Positions 7,501 to 16,009 of a DNA stretch of 64,000 nt are shown here, one piece after another; positions within the stretch are counted from its first letter, which is position 1; each line of letters starts with the position of its first letter. Source of the stretch: UBA4416 sp040389965 (GTDB lineage Bacteria; Bacteroidota; Bacteroidia; B-17B0; Aurantibacillaceae); the NCBI GenBank assembly GCA_040389965.1, contig JAZJZF010000036.1, forward strand, positions 1 through 64,000, read 5' to 3'. A program made the translations under genes and the position numbers. A model generated the notes under the pieces. That model made no database searches and had not been told where the DNA came from. It saw only the letters and a program-made list of their open reading frames with translations.

Positions 7501-10425
7501 TTGTTTCTTATTGATTTTAATACAAAAAGAATAGTTTTTTTCTTTTTATGTTTATACAGGATGAATAGCGCCGCGCAAATTAGTGGGGCAACTAATTATG
7601 CTCAGGAACAAGGTCTTAATGCCACTCTTACTTACAGGATTACTCAGGACAAAAAGGGATTTATCTGGATAGGAAGTGACAATGGACTTTTTCGTTTTGA
7701 TGGAGCAGAATTTAAACAGTATGGTCAAAAAGATGGTTTAAAAAACATAGATGTTCTTTATCCTATTCCATTGGAAGATGGTTCAGTTTTTATTGCTCCT
7801 TTCCAAAATGATTTTGCAGTATATGAAAATGGAAAAATTAATACTTCAGAAAAAAATAAAGAATTAGTAAAAATAAATACAAACTCGGTAATTAGCCTGT
7901 TGCCTATAGTAAGTCCTGATCACAAAAAAGTATGCGTTCTTGCAAGTGCTAATCCGGAGGTCTTATATCTTTATGAAAATGGAAAAGTAACAAGCTACCC
8001 AATTACCATTGATTACAATTTATCTAATACTTATGGGTATGTTGATTACGACTTTAAAGGAAATTTATTTTTGAGTACGGAAGGAACAAAACTTTTTCAA
8101 TATAATATTTATAATAAAAAATTAATTCTCAGAAGTTCCAATTTCAATGTTACTAGTCTGGAAGGAATTCGCAAACTGCAGGATGGGCGTTATCTGATAT
8201 ACTCAAAAAATAATTTACAGATTATTGATTTGTTAAAGGAATATGTGAATATACATTTTACTAAAGAAATTTACTGGTCACTCCCTTCCGGAAAGCATTA
8301 TGTATGGGTTAGTTTCACAAATGGAGGAGTGGCCTGCTATGATCTCGAAAAAGTTCCCATGATGCTAAACCCGGTTAATTTTATGGAAGACTATATTATT
8401 AATGACGCATTCAATGACCTAGATGGAAACATTTGGTTCTCTACTAAAAATAATGGTATTTTTTTCATGTCAAAAGCTTATTTCACTAGCTATATGACTT
8501 CTCCGTTTAAAGATAAATCTTCTAACATTACAGCTATTTCAGGTAATAAAAATTCCATTTTCATTGGTTATGAAAATGGAGAAGGGGGTATTTATAAAAC
8601 GGGTGATATAAAACATTTTACTTTTAACAAAGAGCAAAAATTGGAAGCGAGAGCTATTTTTGCAAATGAAAACTTTGCCATATATGGCCTTAGCTGGGAT
8701 TCCTATATATTAAATATACAGACCAATAAATTAGAGAAAGCTAAAAGTATCGGATTAAATGTCATAAAAAATATAGTTCCATATACAAGCGAAAGTATAC
8801 TTCTATGTACAAGCGCTCGACTAGCTAGCTATAACTTTGTGAGGGATGAAATGACAGATATTCTAACTGAAAAATGCTATTCGGCACTTCCTTATAGTAA
8901 CGATAGTCTGTTTATTGGCACCTTCAAGGATCTATATAAGTACAATACCCGCACTAAAAAGAAAACCCTTTTTCTGAAAAATTACTATTTCACAGATCTT
9001 AAAAAATTAAATGAAACTAGTTATCTTGGAGCTACAAATGGTAATGGACTTATACTTTTCGACAACCATAAAGTATTTAAAAAAATAACAACCGAAGATG
9101 GACTTTCAAATAATCAGATAAAGCGTCTTACGATTGAAAATAAAAATACATGGTGGTTAGCTACTAATTCAGGGCTATGCAGAGTTCATCAAGAAAAAAA
9201 TCATACCTCGATCAATACTTTCACTCGAAATGATGGATTGCCCTCTGACAGAGTTTCGGGTTGTTTCATTAGAAATGATACGGTTTATGTTGGCACAGCA
9301 AAAGGGCTTGCTATACTGCCAATGAAAGAATTAATAAACCAAAATCCCGACATACCGAAAAATGTTATAATTAATTCCATTATAATTGGTCAGCAGGAAT
9401 ATTATAGCTTTTCAAATCACATAACAGCGACTTATCCAAACAACGATGTGATTTTAAACTTAAGCTTTTTAGATTACGCTTCTCAAGGTAAAGTAGGTTA
9501 TAACTATAAAATTGAGGGACTAAATACTACCTGGCAAACAAGCTTTTCACCAAAAATCATACTTAACTCCCTCCCTCCCGGCAAGTATGTTTTTAAAGTT
9601 TATGGATTGGGTTATAATAATAAAAAATCGGAAAGATATACTGAGTTGTCTTTCGAAATATTACCTGCTTTTTGGCAAACATGGTGGTTTAGAAGTTTGC
9701 TAATTACTGCTTCTGTTATGGTAGTATTTTTAATAAGTATTTATTTAATACAAAAAAGAAAGGACAAAAAAATAGCGTCTCTTTTTTATGATAAGAAAAT
9801 TGCAGAGCTTGAATTACAGGCTATAAAAGCTCAGATGAACCCTCATTTCATATACAACTGCTTAAATTCCATTCAATATCTTCTTTATAAAAATGATGTT
9901 CGTGAAACCAAAAACTATTTGTCTGTTTTTACAAAAGTCATTCGTAAAACATTGCAATATTCGGAAAATACATTTATTCCAATTCGTGAAGAAATCGAAT
10001 ACATTAACCTTTATCTCGGTATGGAAAAATTGCGATTTTCAGATAGCTTTGAATATGATGTAAAAATAACTGACACTGTTAACCAAAGTTGGAAAATACC
10101 TTCATTACTTATACAGCCATTTGTAGAAAATGCATTAAAACATGGAATTGGAAATATTCCCAATCGAAAAGGAATTATAACGGTTCAATTTGAAACGTTA
10201 GGTGACGAATTAGTTATTACAATTTTCGACAATGGCAAAGGCTTTAAAGACCATAGAGAACTAACGGAAAAAGAAGGGTCATTTGGAATCAAGCTTTCAC
10301 AAAAACGAATAGAAACATTCAGACAACTTTTTAATATCCCTATAAAACTAGAAGTTACCAACTTAGCAGAATACCAAAAAAAAGGTACAGAAATTAAACT
10401 TTATCTCTACACGCATGACTTATAA
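7501..10425 (+). CDS. LytS-type sensor histidine kinase with periplasmic two-component propeller
   Basis: This hybrid-length membrane sensor has an N-terminal signal sequence and a long periplasmic region of two-component regulator propeller repeats (GFIWIGSDNGLFRFDG, NIWFSTKNNGIFF, TWWLATNSGLCR). A Y_Y_Y-type beta-sandwich follows (about 645-720), then one membrane helix (about 727-750) and a LytS-family kinase module with N-P-H-F-I-Y-N (phospho-accepting His about 782) and a C-terminal ATPase domain (NALKHGIG; FDNGKGF). It should sense an extracellular ligand and phosphorylate the regulator encoded immediately downstream, whose start overlaps this gene by 11 bases. The start is uncertain. 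TTG at 7501 gives a plausible signal peptide, TTG at 7426 is also open, and ATG at 7561 would cut the signal peptide away. Confidence 0.88.
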   Translation: MFLIDFNTKRIVFFFLCLYRMNSAAQISGATNYAQEQGLNATLTYRITQDKKGFIWIGSDNGLFRFDGAEFKQYGQKDGLKNIDVLYPIPLEDGSVFIAPFQNDFAVYENGKINTSEKNKELVKINTNSVISLLPIVSPDHKKVCVLASANPEVLYLYENGKVTSYPITIDYNLSNTYGYVDYDFKGNLFLSTEGTKLFQYNIYNKKLILRSSNFNVTSLEGIRKLQDGRYLIYSKNNLQIIDLLKEYVNIHFTKEIYWSLPSGKHYVWVSFTNGGVACYDLEKVPMMLNPVNFMEDYIINDAFNDLDGNIWFSTKNNGIFFMSKAYFTSYMTSPFKDKSSNITAISGNKNSIFIGYENGEGGIYKTGDIKHFTFNKEQKLEARAIFANENFAIYGLSWDSYILNIQTNKLEKAKSIGLNVIKNIVPYTSESILLCTSARLASYNFVRDEMTDILTEKCYSALPYSNDSLFIGTFKDLYKYNTRTKKKTLFLKNYYFTDLKKLNETSYLGATNGNGLILFDNHKVFKKITTEDGLSNNQIKRLTIENKNTWWLATNSGLCRVHQEKNHTSINTFTRNDGLPSDRVSGCFIRNDTVYVGTAKGLAILPMKELINQNPDIPKNVIINSIIIGQQEYYSFSNHITATYPNNDVILNLSFLDYASQGKVGYNYKIEGLNTTWQTSFSPKIILNSLPPGKYVFKVYGLGYNNKKSERYTELSFEILPAFWQTWWFRSLLITASVMVVFLISIYLIQKRKDKKIASLFYDKKIAELELQAIKAQMNPHFIYNCLNSIQYLLYKNDVRETKNYLSVFTKVIRKTLQYSENTFIPIREEIEYINLYLGMEKLRFSDSFEYDVKITDTVNQSWKIPSLLIQPFVENALKHGIGNIPNRKGIITVQFETLGDELVITIFDNGKGFKDHRELTEKEGSFGIKLSQKRIETFRQLFNIPIKLEVTNLAEYQKKGTEIKLYLYTHDL

Positions 10426-11143
10426 ACTAAGAATAGGCATAGTTGATGACGAAAAACATGGACGTGACTATCTTGCATTATTGCTCGCCAACGAATTCCC
10501 CGATATTAAAATTGCATTTATAGGTTCTAGCATGGAAGATGCTCTGAATCATTTAAACCAAACACAAATTGATATTCTGCTACTAGATATTGAACTTGGC
10601 GATGGCAGTGCCTTTGACCTCCTTAAAAAAACAAAAAACAAAGAAGCACAGCTTATCTTTGTTACTGCTTACGAGCATTATGCACTAAAAGCTATTAAAA
10701 ATGACGCTATAGATTTTGTTCTTAAACCTATCGAAATCGAAGATTTTATTACTGCAATCAATAAGGCAATTAGGAACATACAAAAAAATCAAGCATTTTC
10801 AAAGGAAGCCATTTCAAAAATCAATTTACCAACCCGCAATGGATTTAAAAGCGTTGCCATTGATGAAATCATACGTTGCGAAGCTGATTCTAACTATACA
10901 TGGGTATACCTTACAGATAAAACGAAAACGGTAATTTCTAAAACACTGCAGGACTTTGAACAACAATTTTCTGAATATAATTTTTACCGGGTTCACTACA
11001 AACATCTAATCAATCTTGATTATTTTTCAGAATACATAAAAGGGCCAGGAGGTGGTCAGGCGTTGATGACTGACGGTTCGCTTATCAATATCTCAACAAG
11101 GAGAAAAAGCGACTTTCTGGATGCAGTAAAAAATAGAAATTAA
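10415..11143 (+). CDS. LytTR-family response regulator
   Basis: The 242-residue protein has a receiver domain (1-120) with acidic pair D11/D12, phospho-acceptor D58 in LLLDIEL, T84 and K104. A LytTR DNA-binding domain (about 140-242) follows, ending with the typical FYRVHYKHLINL segment. It is the evident partner of the upstream kinase: its ATG at 10415 lies inside the kinase gene, implying translational coupling. Target promoters are unknown. Confidence 0.92.
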   Translation: MTYKLRIGIVDDEKHGRDYLALLLANEFPDIKIAFIGSSMEDALNHLNQTQIDILLLDIELGDGSAFDLLKKTKNKEAQLIFVTAYEHYALKAIKNDAIDFVLKPIEIEDFITAINKAIRNIQKNQAFSKEAISKINLPTRNGFKSVAIDEIIRCEADSNYTWVYLTDKTKTVISKTLQDFEQQFSEYNFYRVHYKHLINLDYFSEYIKGPGGGQALMTDGSLINISTRRKSDFLDAVKNRN

Positions 11144-11426
11144 TTATTTGAAAGACTAGGAAAGCATAAAGCTATGTGTCAATCAACACCTTAATGCCAT
11201 ATAAAACTTTTTAAATCTTCAGTTATTTGGTTCTATATTAATACATCCATGATACATTAAAAATAAAAAAATTAAATGGGTTTCTGTAGAATTATGGAAT
11301 TTTTCGTCACTCTACCATTGTCTGCAAACATAGAGTGTTAATTGATACTATTATTTGAGATTTTTAACAGAGGAAAATGAATAAGCCCTTGCCTGTTTTG
11401 TAACTTTATAGTAAAATATTCATATC

Positions 11427-11975
11427 ATGAAAACTTCATTTTTTATAGCTGTTGCTTTTATGTTCAGCATTCATTTATCAGCTCAGGATACTTTATACAC
11501 GAAAGAAGGAAAAGTTATTGCGGGCAAGGTTATGGAAATAAATCAGAATGAAATCAAATACAAGAAATCATCAAATCCTAACGGACCTTTGTATATCATC
11601 GATAAATCAGATGTTGTTGTAATAGACTATAAAAACGGTTCCAAAGATGTATTTGCAAATCCTTCAGATCCTAATACCGTTAATAATAGCAATAACAATA
11701 ACGCAAATCAGAATTACACAAATCAAAACAATGTAAACCAAAATCAGGCTTATGCAAATTCGCCTTATCCTGTTTACGTTAATCCACGTCCTGCCGTAAA
11801 TGTTGTTGTTGGTGCTCCTTTTGGTTACAATCCATGGGGCTGGGGCTGGGGAGTTAGACCCATCTATAGAAATTATGGATATTATGGTGGCTTTCATCAC
11901 TACGGCGGTGGCGGTTATTATCACGGAGGCGGTTACGGCCATGGCGGTGGATATGGCCACGGACATCATCGTTAA
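11427..11975 (+). CDS. Exported protein with Gly/His/Tyr-rich tail
   Basis: The protein has a signal peptide (MKTSFFIAVAFMFSIHLSAQ). A small beta domain (about 21-78) has the pattern EGKVIAGKVMEINQNEIKYK ... IIDKSDVVVIDYKNGSK, seen at the N-termini of many Bacteroidota envelope proteins. An Asn-rich linker (about 85-110) and a proline/valine segment follow. The C-terminal 50 residues are dominated by Gly, His and Tyr and end in GHGHHR. The tail could bind metal or be a disordered surface segment; both are inference. It is a single gene with its own terminator at 12024-12053. The function is unknown. Confidence 0.8.
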   Translation: MKTSFFIAVAFMFSIHLSAQDTLYTKEGKVIAGKVMEINQNEIKYKKSSNPNGPLYIIDKSDVVVIDYKNGSKDVFANPSDPNTVNNSNNNNANQNYTNQNNVNQNQAYANSPYPVYVNPRPAVNVVVGAPFGYNPWGWGWGVRPIYRNYGYYGGFHHYGGGGYYHGGGYGHGGGYGHGHHR

Positions 11976-12023
11976 GGAATTTTAATTTTCCGTTAAACAA
12001 ATAGCAAAAATTATTTAAGGAGG

Positions 12024-12053
12024 GCTGAAGTATTAATTTACTTCAGCTTTTTT
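12024..12053 (+). terminator. Rho-independent terminator
   Basis: Stem GCTGAAGTA (12024-12032) / TACTTCAGC (12039-12047), nine perfect pairs with a six-base loop, is followed by six Ts. It lies about 50 bases after the Gly/His-rich protein gene. Confidence 0.88.
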
Positions 12054-12241
12054 ATTGTTAATTGTATATACACGATTGCATGCACGATTTATTCAAAAAA
12101 AATTCAGTATTTATATAAATACGTGCGCGAGAAATACCTGAAGTAGTACGCTAAAAACATTCCTTTGTCGATAAAAAGAATAACGCGAATAATAAAAAGG
12201 AAATTAATATCTTATCTTAGCAATAACCCGAAAGATATTAT

Positions 12242-12898
12242 ATGGCTGGAAAAATTACGTTAGCGTTAGTAGATGATCATGTGTTAGTGCGAAAAGGATT
12301 CCATGCACTATTAAAAGAGTTTGAAGATATAGAAGTCATTATGGAAGCTTCTAACGGTATTGAACTCATTGATCAGTTAGCATTTAAACAACCCGACGTT
12401 ATTTTATTGGATATTGAAATGCCATTCATGAATGGTTGCCAAACTGCGGACATTTTAAAAGAAAGATATCCTCACATTAAAATAATTATTCTAACGATGC
12501 ACAAAGACGAATTCCATCTGATTGATCTGATGGAACGCGGTGCCAACGGCTTTCTGCAAAAGGATGTAAATATTGACATCATCATATCAGCCATACATGA
12601 AGTTGTAAAAAACGAATACTATTTCGATAAACACGTTTCAGCTACACTGGCAAAAAAAATAGTAGATGCAAAAAGACATCCTCAAATTCATCAACCGGAT
12701 CAGTTATCTGACAGAGAACTTGAGATCGTAAAACTTATTTGCGAAGAAAACAGCAACAAAGAAATTGCAGAAAAAATGTTTTTAAGTCATCGGACTATTG
12801 ACAGCTACCGCGAAAAAATTATGCAAAAAATAGGTGCTAAAAATACTGCCGGTGTTGTTATATATGCATTAAAACACGACCTGTTAAAAAAAGAATAA
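12242..12898 (+). CDS. NarL/LuxR-family response regulator (orphan)
   Basis: The 218-residue protein has a receiver domain (1-125) with D11/D12, phospho-acceptor D57 in VILLDIEM, T85 and K107. A LuxR-type helix-turn-helix (about 152-215) begins LSDRELEIVKLI and contains NKEIAEKMFLSHRTID. It should bind DNA as a dimer when phosphorylated. No kinase gene is adjacent, so its partner is elsewhere in the genome. It is convergent with the OmpA/PD40 gene at 12967, separated by a hairpin. The window's other response regulators are all of the LytTR type, which makes this one the exception. Confidence 0.92.
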   Translation: MAGKITLALVDDHVLVRKGFHALLKEFEDIEVIMEASNGIELIDQLAFKQPDVILLDIEMPFMNGCQTADILKERYPHIKIIILTMHKDEFHLIDLMERGANGFLQKDVNIDIIISAIHEVVKNEYYFDKHVSATLAKKIVDAKRHPQIHQPDQLSDRELEIVKLICEENSNKEIAEKMFLSHRTIDSYREKIMQKIGAKNTAGVVIYALKHDLLKKE

Positions 12899-12917
12899 GT
12901 TTTTTTCTAACAGGCCG

Positions 12918-12943
12918 CACGTAATTTTACGTGTATGTTTTTT
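12918..12943 (+). terminator. Probable terminator between convergent genes
   Basis: CACGTA (12918-12923), loop ATTT, TACGTG (12928-12933), followed after four bases by six Ts. It lies 20 bases after the orphan regulator stop. The stem is short, so confidence is moderate. Confidence 0.5.
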
Positions 12944-12966
12944 CTAACGTTGATGCTTTAAACCAA

Positions 12967-14940
12967 TTATAGGAATTTTACTTCCACCCTACGGTTTAAT
13001 TGATTTTCGGCATCACTGCATTTTTTAGCATCTTTACAATTATTCAGGAGTCTTGTTTCTCCATAACCTCTGGGAACGATTCGTTTTTTATCAATACCAT
13101 TCCCTATAAGATATTCATAACAGGATATGGCTCTGTTATCTGATAATTTTAAGTTGTATTTATCATTACCTGCTCCATCGGTATGTGCGCTTAACTCTAT
13201 CATTGCCGCCGGGTTCTCATTTAAAAATCCCAACAGGTTATTTAATATAGAATACGATTCGCTACGGATATTGGCCTTATTAAAATCGAAATAAATATTA
13301 TTGATCTTCACAATATTATTTTTCTTAACTACAGGACTTAACTTCACCTCTTTCATTCCGGCCATAGCATCTTTTCTTTTATTGGTTTTATCTTTAGACA
13401 TAGCAGGAATAATATATCGTCTTGAATAATAATCCGGAAAACTAAAGGTTGTAGAATATGATTTTAACGGGCTTACAGGAAATAGCCAGAAACCCTCCGC
13501 ATCAGATGTAGTAGTATTTACCAACAAACTATCTCCTTTACCATTTAGTTCATACAAATTTACAGTAGCTCCCTGTATTTTGGCATTTGTAATCCGGTCT
13601 AATACGATCCCTGATATAGTATCAAATGGTGGCGGCGTTTTTTTAAAGTAGTATAATTTATCTTCCCCATGCTCTCCATCTCTGTTGGAAGCAAAATAAC
13701 CTTCCTCATAATTACTCTTAAAGAGAAGGTAAAAATCGTCTTTCGAAGAATTAAACGAAATACCCATATTTTGTGCTGTACTCAACTTACCGTTTGACCC
13801 AATAGTACTCATAAACATATCTGCACCGCCAAAACCTCCTTTTCCACGGGAAGCATAATATAATTTATGATCATACACACGGGGCGCAAAATCGTCATCG
13901 TCCGAATTAATATCTTTTCCTAAATTTTCGGGTGCAGAAAAAACCGAATCATTTTTTAATACAGCCTTATAAATATCAAAGCCTCCAAAGCCTCCCGGGC
14001 GATTCGACGAAAAATACAATGTTTTACCATCAGTATCAATAAATGGGTAAGCACAGGAAAACTCTTTGCTGTTAAATGTTAAACGCTTAGGAGCAGACCA
14101 CTCACCATCCTTATTAACAGACACATAAATATTTAAAAGAGAAATACCATCGGGATTGATTTCAAGAGACTTACTTTTTTTAGGATTGTAGAAAAAAATG
14201 TCCGTTGTATTTCTTGTAAAATACATGGTTTTACCATCTGTTGAAATAGATGGCTGTGCATCGTTACTCAGGCTGTTCGTCTTACCCGGAATTTTTTCAG
14301 GATTTGAGAACGTAACCGAATCCGGCATCTTGGAATAATAAAGATCGGAATACATGGTTTCATCCGGATTCTTTTGCATAGTGCCATACATTAATCCCGA
14401 ATTATAAAAATCTGCTCCGAGAAATACTCCTTTGGTATCCATCGATGTTAAAACAAGGTCATAATCAGACTTATCATTTATATGCTCCTTTGCCCATATG
14501 CAGGAAGCTTTAAAAGTTGATGGCGTCGAATTACTAAGTTGCATTCTTTTTAAATACAGATCATACACATCTATTGCCTTATCGTACATTTCCATATTTT
14601 TAAGGATTTGTGCATATTCCAATATGTCTTGTCCTACTATATCCGAGGAGAATTCCATCAATTTTTCATACCAGATAGAAGCATTCTGGTAATCAAACAA
14701 TAAGCGATAAGATTTGGCAAGCTGACGGGTAAGGTACATTTTTTTATCTGTGCTTCCCTTTATAGCTTCCTGGTAACTGAGCACCGCTTCCTTTAACCGA
14801 TAGTGTTTAAAATAAGCATCTCCCTCTTTTAAAGAAGTTTTCGAGCTTTTAGGACCTGCTGTAAAATTCGCTTTGCAGTTTAAAGAAAGTAATGTTAACA
14901 GAGCCACAACGTATAACTGTTTTATATAAAATGTTTTCAT
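12967..14940 (-). CDS. OmpA/PD40 family T9SS-associated protein (PorE-like), copy 1
   Basis: The 657-residue protein has a signal peptide. A TPR-like helical region (about 35-160), a PD40/WD40-like propeller (about 200-430, with TDGKTMYFTRN and DGKTLYFSSNRPGGFGG) and a carboxypeptidase-regulatory-like beta-sandwich (about 440-520) follow. The C-terminus is an OmpA peptidoglycan-binding domain (about 545-657) with IYFDFNKANIRSES and ending NRRVEVKFL. Proteins with this order in Bacteroidota include the T9SS component PorE and relatives that anchor outer-membrane complexes to peptidoglycan. It is the third gene of an adhesin-PorP-OmpA cassette, 42 bases after the PorP gene, and is clearly paralogous to the protein at 41233. 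It may be a dedicated anchor for this cassette rather than core PorE; that is inference. Confidence 0.88.
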   Translation of the reverse strand: MKTFYIKQLYVVALLTLLSLNCKANFTAGPKSSKTSLKEGDAYFKHYRLKEAVLSYQEAIKGSTDKKMYLTRQLAKSYRLLFDYQNASIWYEKLMEFSSDIVGQDILEYAQILKNMEMYDKAIDVYDLYLKRMQLSNSTPSTFKASCIWAKEHINDKSDYDLVLTSMDTKGVFLGADFYNSGLMYGTMQKNPDETMYSDLYYSKMPDSVTFSNPEKIPGKTNSLSNDAQPSISTDGKTMYFTRNTTDIFFYNPKKSKSLEINPDGISLLNIYVSVNKDGEWSAPKRLTFNSKEFSCAYPFIDTDGKTLYFSSNRPGGFGGFDIYKAVLKNDSVFSAPENLGKDINSDDDDFAPRVYDHKLYYASRGKGGFGGADMFMSTIGSNGKLSTAQNMGISFNSSKDDFYLLFKSNYEEGYFASNRDGEHGEDKLYYFKKTPPPFDTISGIVLDRITNAKIQGATVNLYELNGKGDSLLVNTTTSDAEGFWLFPVSPLKSYSTTFSFPDYYSRRYIIPAMSKDKTNKRKDAMAGMKEVKLSPVVKKNNIVKINNIYFDFNKANIRSESYSILNNLLGFLNENPAAMIELSAHTDGAGNDKYNLKLSDNRAISCYEYLIGNGIDKKRIVPRGYGETRLLNNCKDAKKCSDAENQLNRRVEVKFL

Positions 14941-14982
14941 AAATAGATGTTTTTATTATTACAATAAATAGTGAACGTTTAC

Positions 14983-15912
14983 TTAGAAGCGGGGATTAAA
15001 AAAGTTAACCGGTAATTTGTCTTTTACCATACTAAAAATGAGCATGATCTCATGAGATCCCGATGTGTACTTAGTAAGTTTCGACATATTATAGTCATAG
15101 GCATATCCCAATTTAAACATTGGAGTAAGCTGGTAATTGACCATTGCCACCAGTTCTTTACTTGTACGGTACGAAAGACCAAGCCCTAATTTTTTATTAT
15201 AGATATACTGGGCATTCAGGTCTATTTGCATAGGTGCTCCTGATGCCTGTTTAATTAAAGTAGAAACACCTATTGCATTTTTAGGATCAATGTCAAATAA
15301 ATAACCGCCTTGTAAATAATAATGTAAATTTTGCGCGTTGAATTTTGTTTCGCCATGACTGGTACCCACAATTTTGTTTTCTAAAATATTGGGAATAGCA
15401 AACCCGGCGTAAAATTTAGAACCTTTTAAATAGGTTCCGAATTTAAAATTAGGCATGGCTACCGTTGCAGTATTATTACTAAAAGAAGGATCATATACAT
15501 TATCGCTTTCTAAACTGTTATAATTACTTTGCGTAATATTTACAAAAGCATTTAATCCAAATGACAGATCAAGACGATGAGTGAGTTTTAATTTATAGGC
15601 ATACGCAGCCGATAATTGTGTACTATTAGTGACACCGATTTTATCGTGCAGCACCATAAGACCCACTGTGTTTTTAGCATCCTTAAAAGGAAGATTAAAA
15701 CATAAACCTTGTGTTGTTGGTGCACCTGCAACACCTACCCATTGCGAGCGGTGAAACACCGCTGCGTTAAATACACTTTCATTACTGATAGCGGCCGGGT
15801 TAATAAACCCCTGGTATAACATGTATTGCGACATGTTATATTGATTTTGGGCCAGCATGCAGTTACTGAAAAATAAAACAATGGTAATGACAGATATATA
15901 AAGCGTTTTCAT
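14983..15912 (-). CDS. PorP/SprF family outer-membrane protein, copy 1
   Basis: The 309-residue protein has a signal peptide (MKTLYISVITIVLFFSNCMLAQ) followed by the family start Q-Y-N-M-S-Q-Y-M-L-Y and NPAAIS, and the characteristic end LGYAYDYNMSKLTKYTSGSHEIML. The family forms outer-membrane beta-barrels; SprF is needed for secretion or surface attachment of SprB-type adhesins carrying type B T9SS sorting domains. It lies between a type B adhesin gene (97 bases upstream) and an OmpA/PD40 gene, so it is probably the cognate partner of that adhesin. A paralogue with the same neighbours lies at 43211, and a decayed copy at 28714. Confidence 0.92.
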   Translation of the reverse strand: MKTLYISVITIVLFFSNCMLAQNQYNMSQYMLYQGFINPAAISNESVFNAAVFHRSQWVGVAGAPTTQGLCFNLPFKDAKNTVGLMVLHDKIGVTNSTQLSAAYAYKLKLTHRLDLSFGLNAFVNITQSNYNSLESDNVYDPSFSNNTATVAMPNFKFGTYLKGSKFYAGFAIPNILENKIVGTSHGETKFNAQNLHYYLQGGYLFDIDPKNAIGVSTLIKQASGAPMQIDLNAQYIYNKKLGLGLSYRTSKELVAMVNYQLTPMFKLGYAYDYNMSKLTKYTSGSHEIMLIFSMVKDKLPVNFFNPRF

Positions 15913-16009
15913 AATGTGAAATTTTTTAGTTATCGTTAATTATCTATTAGCTGTTTATGGTTTAATGCTATTATTTATACAAATAAAATAGGGTATGTAT
16001 CAGATAGGT

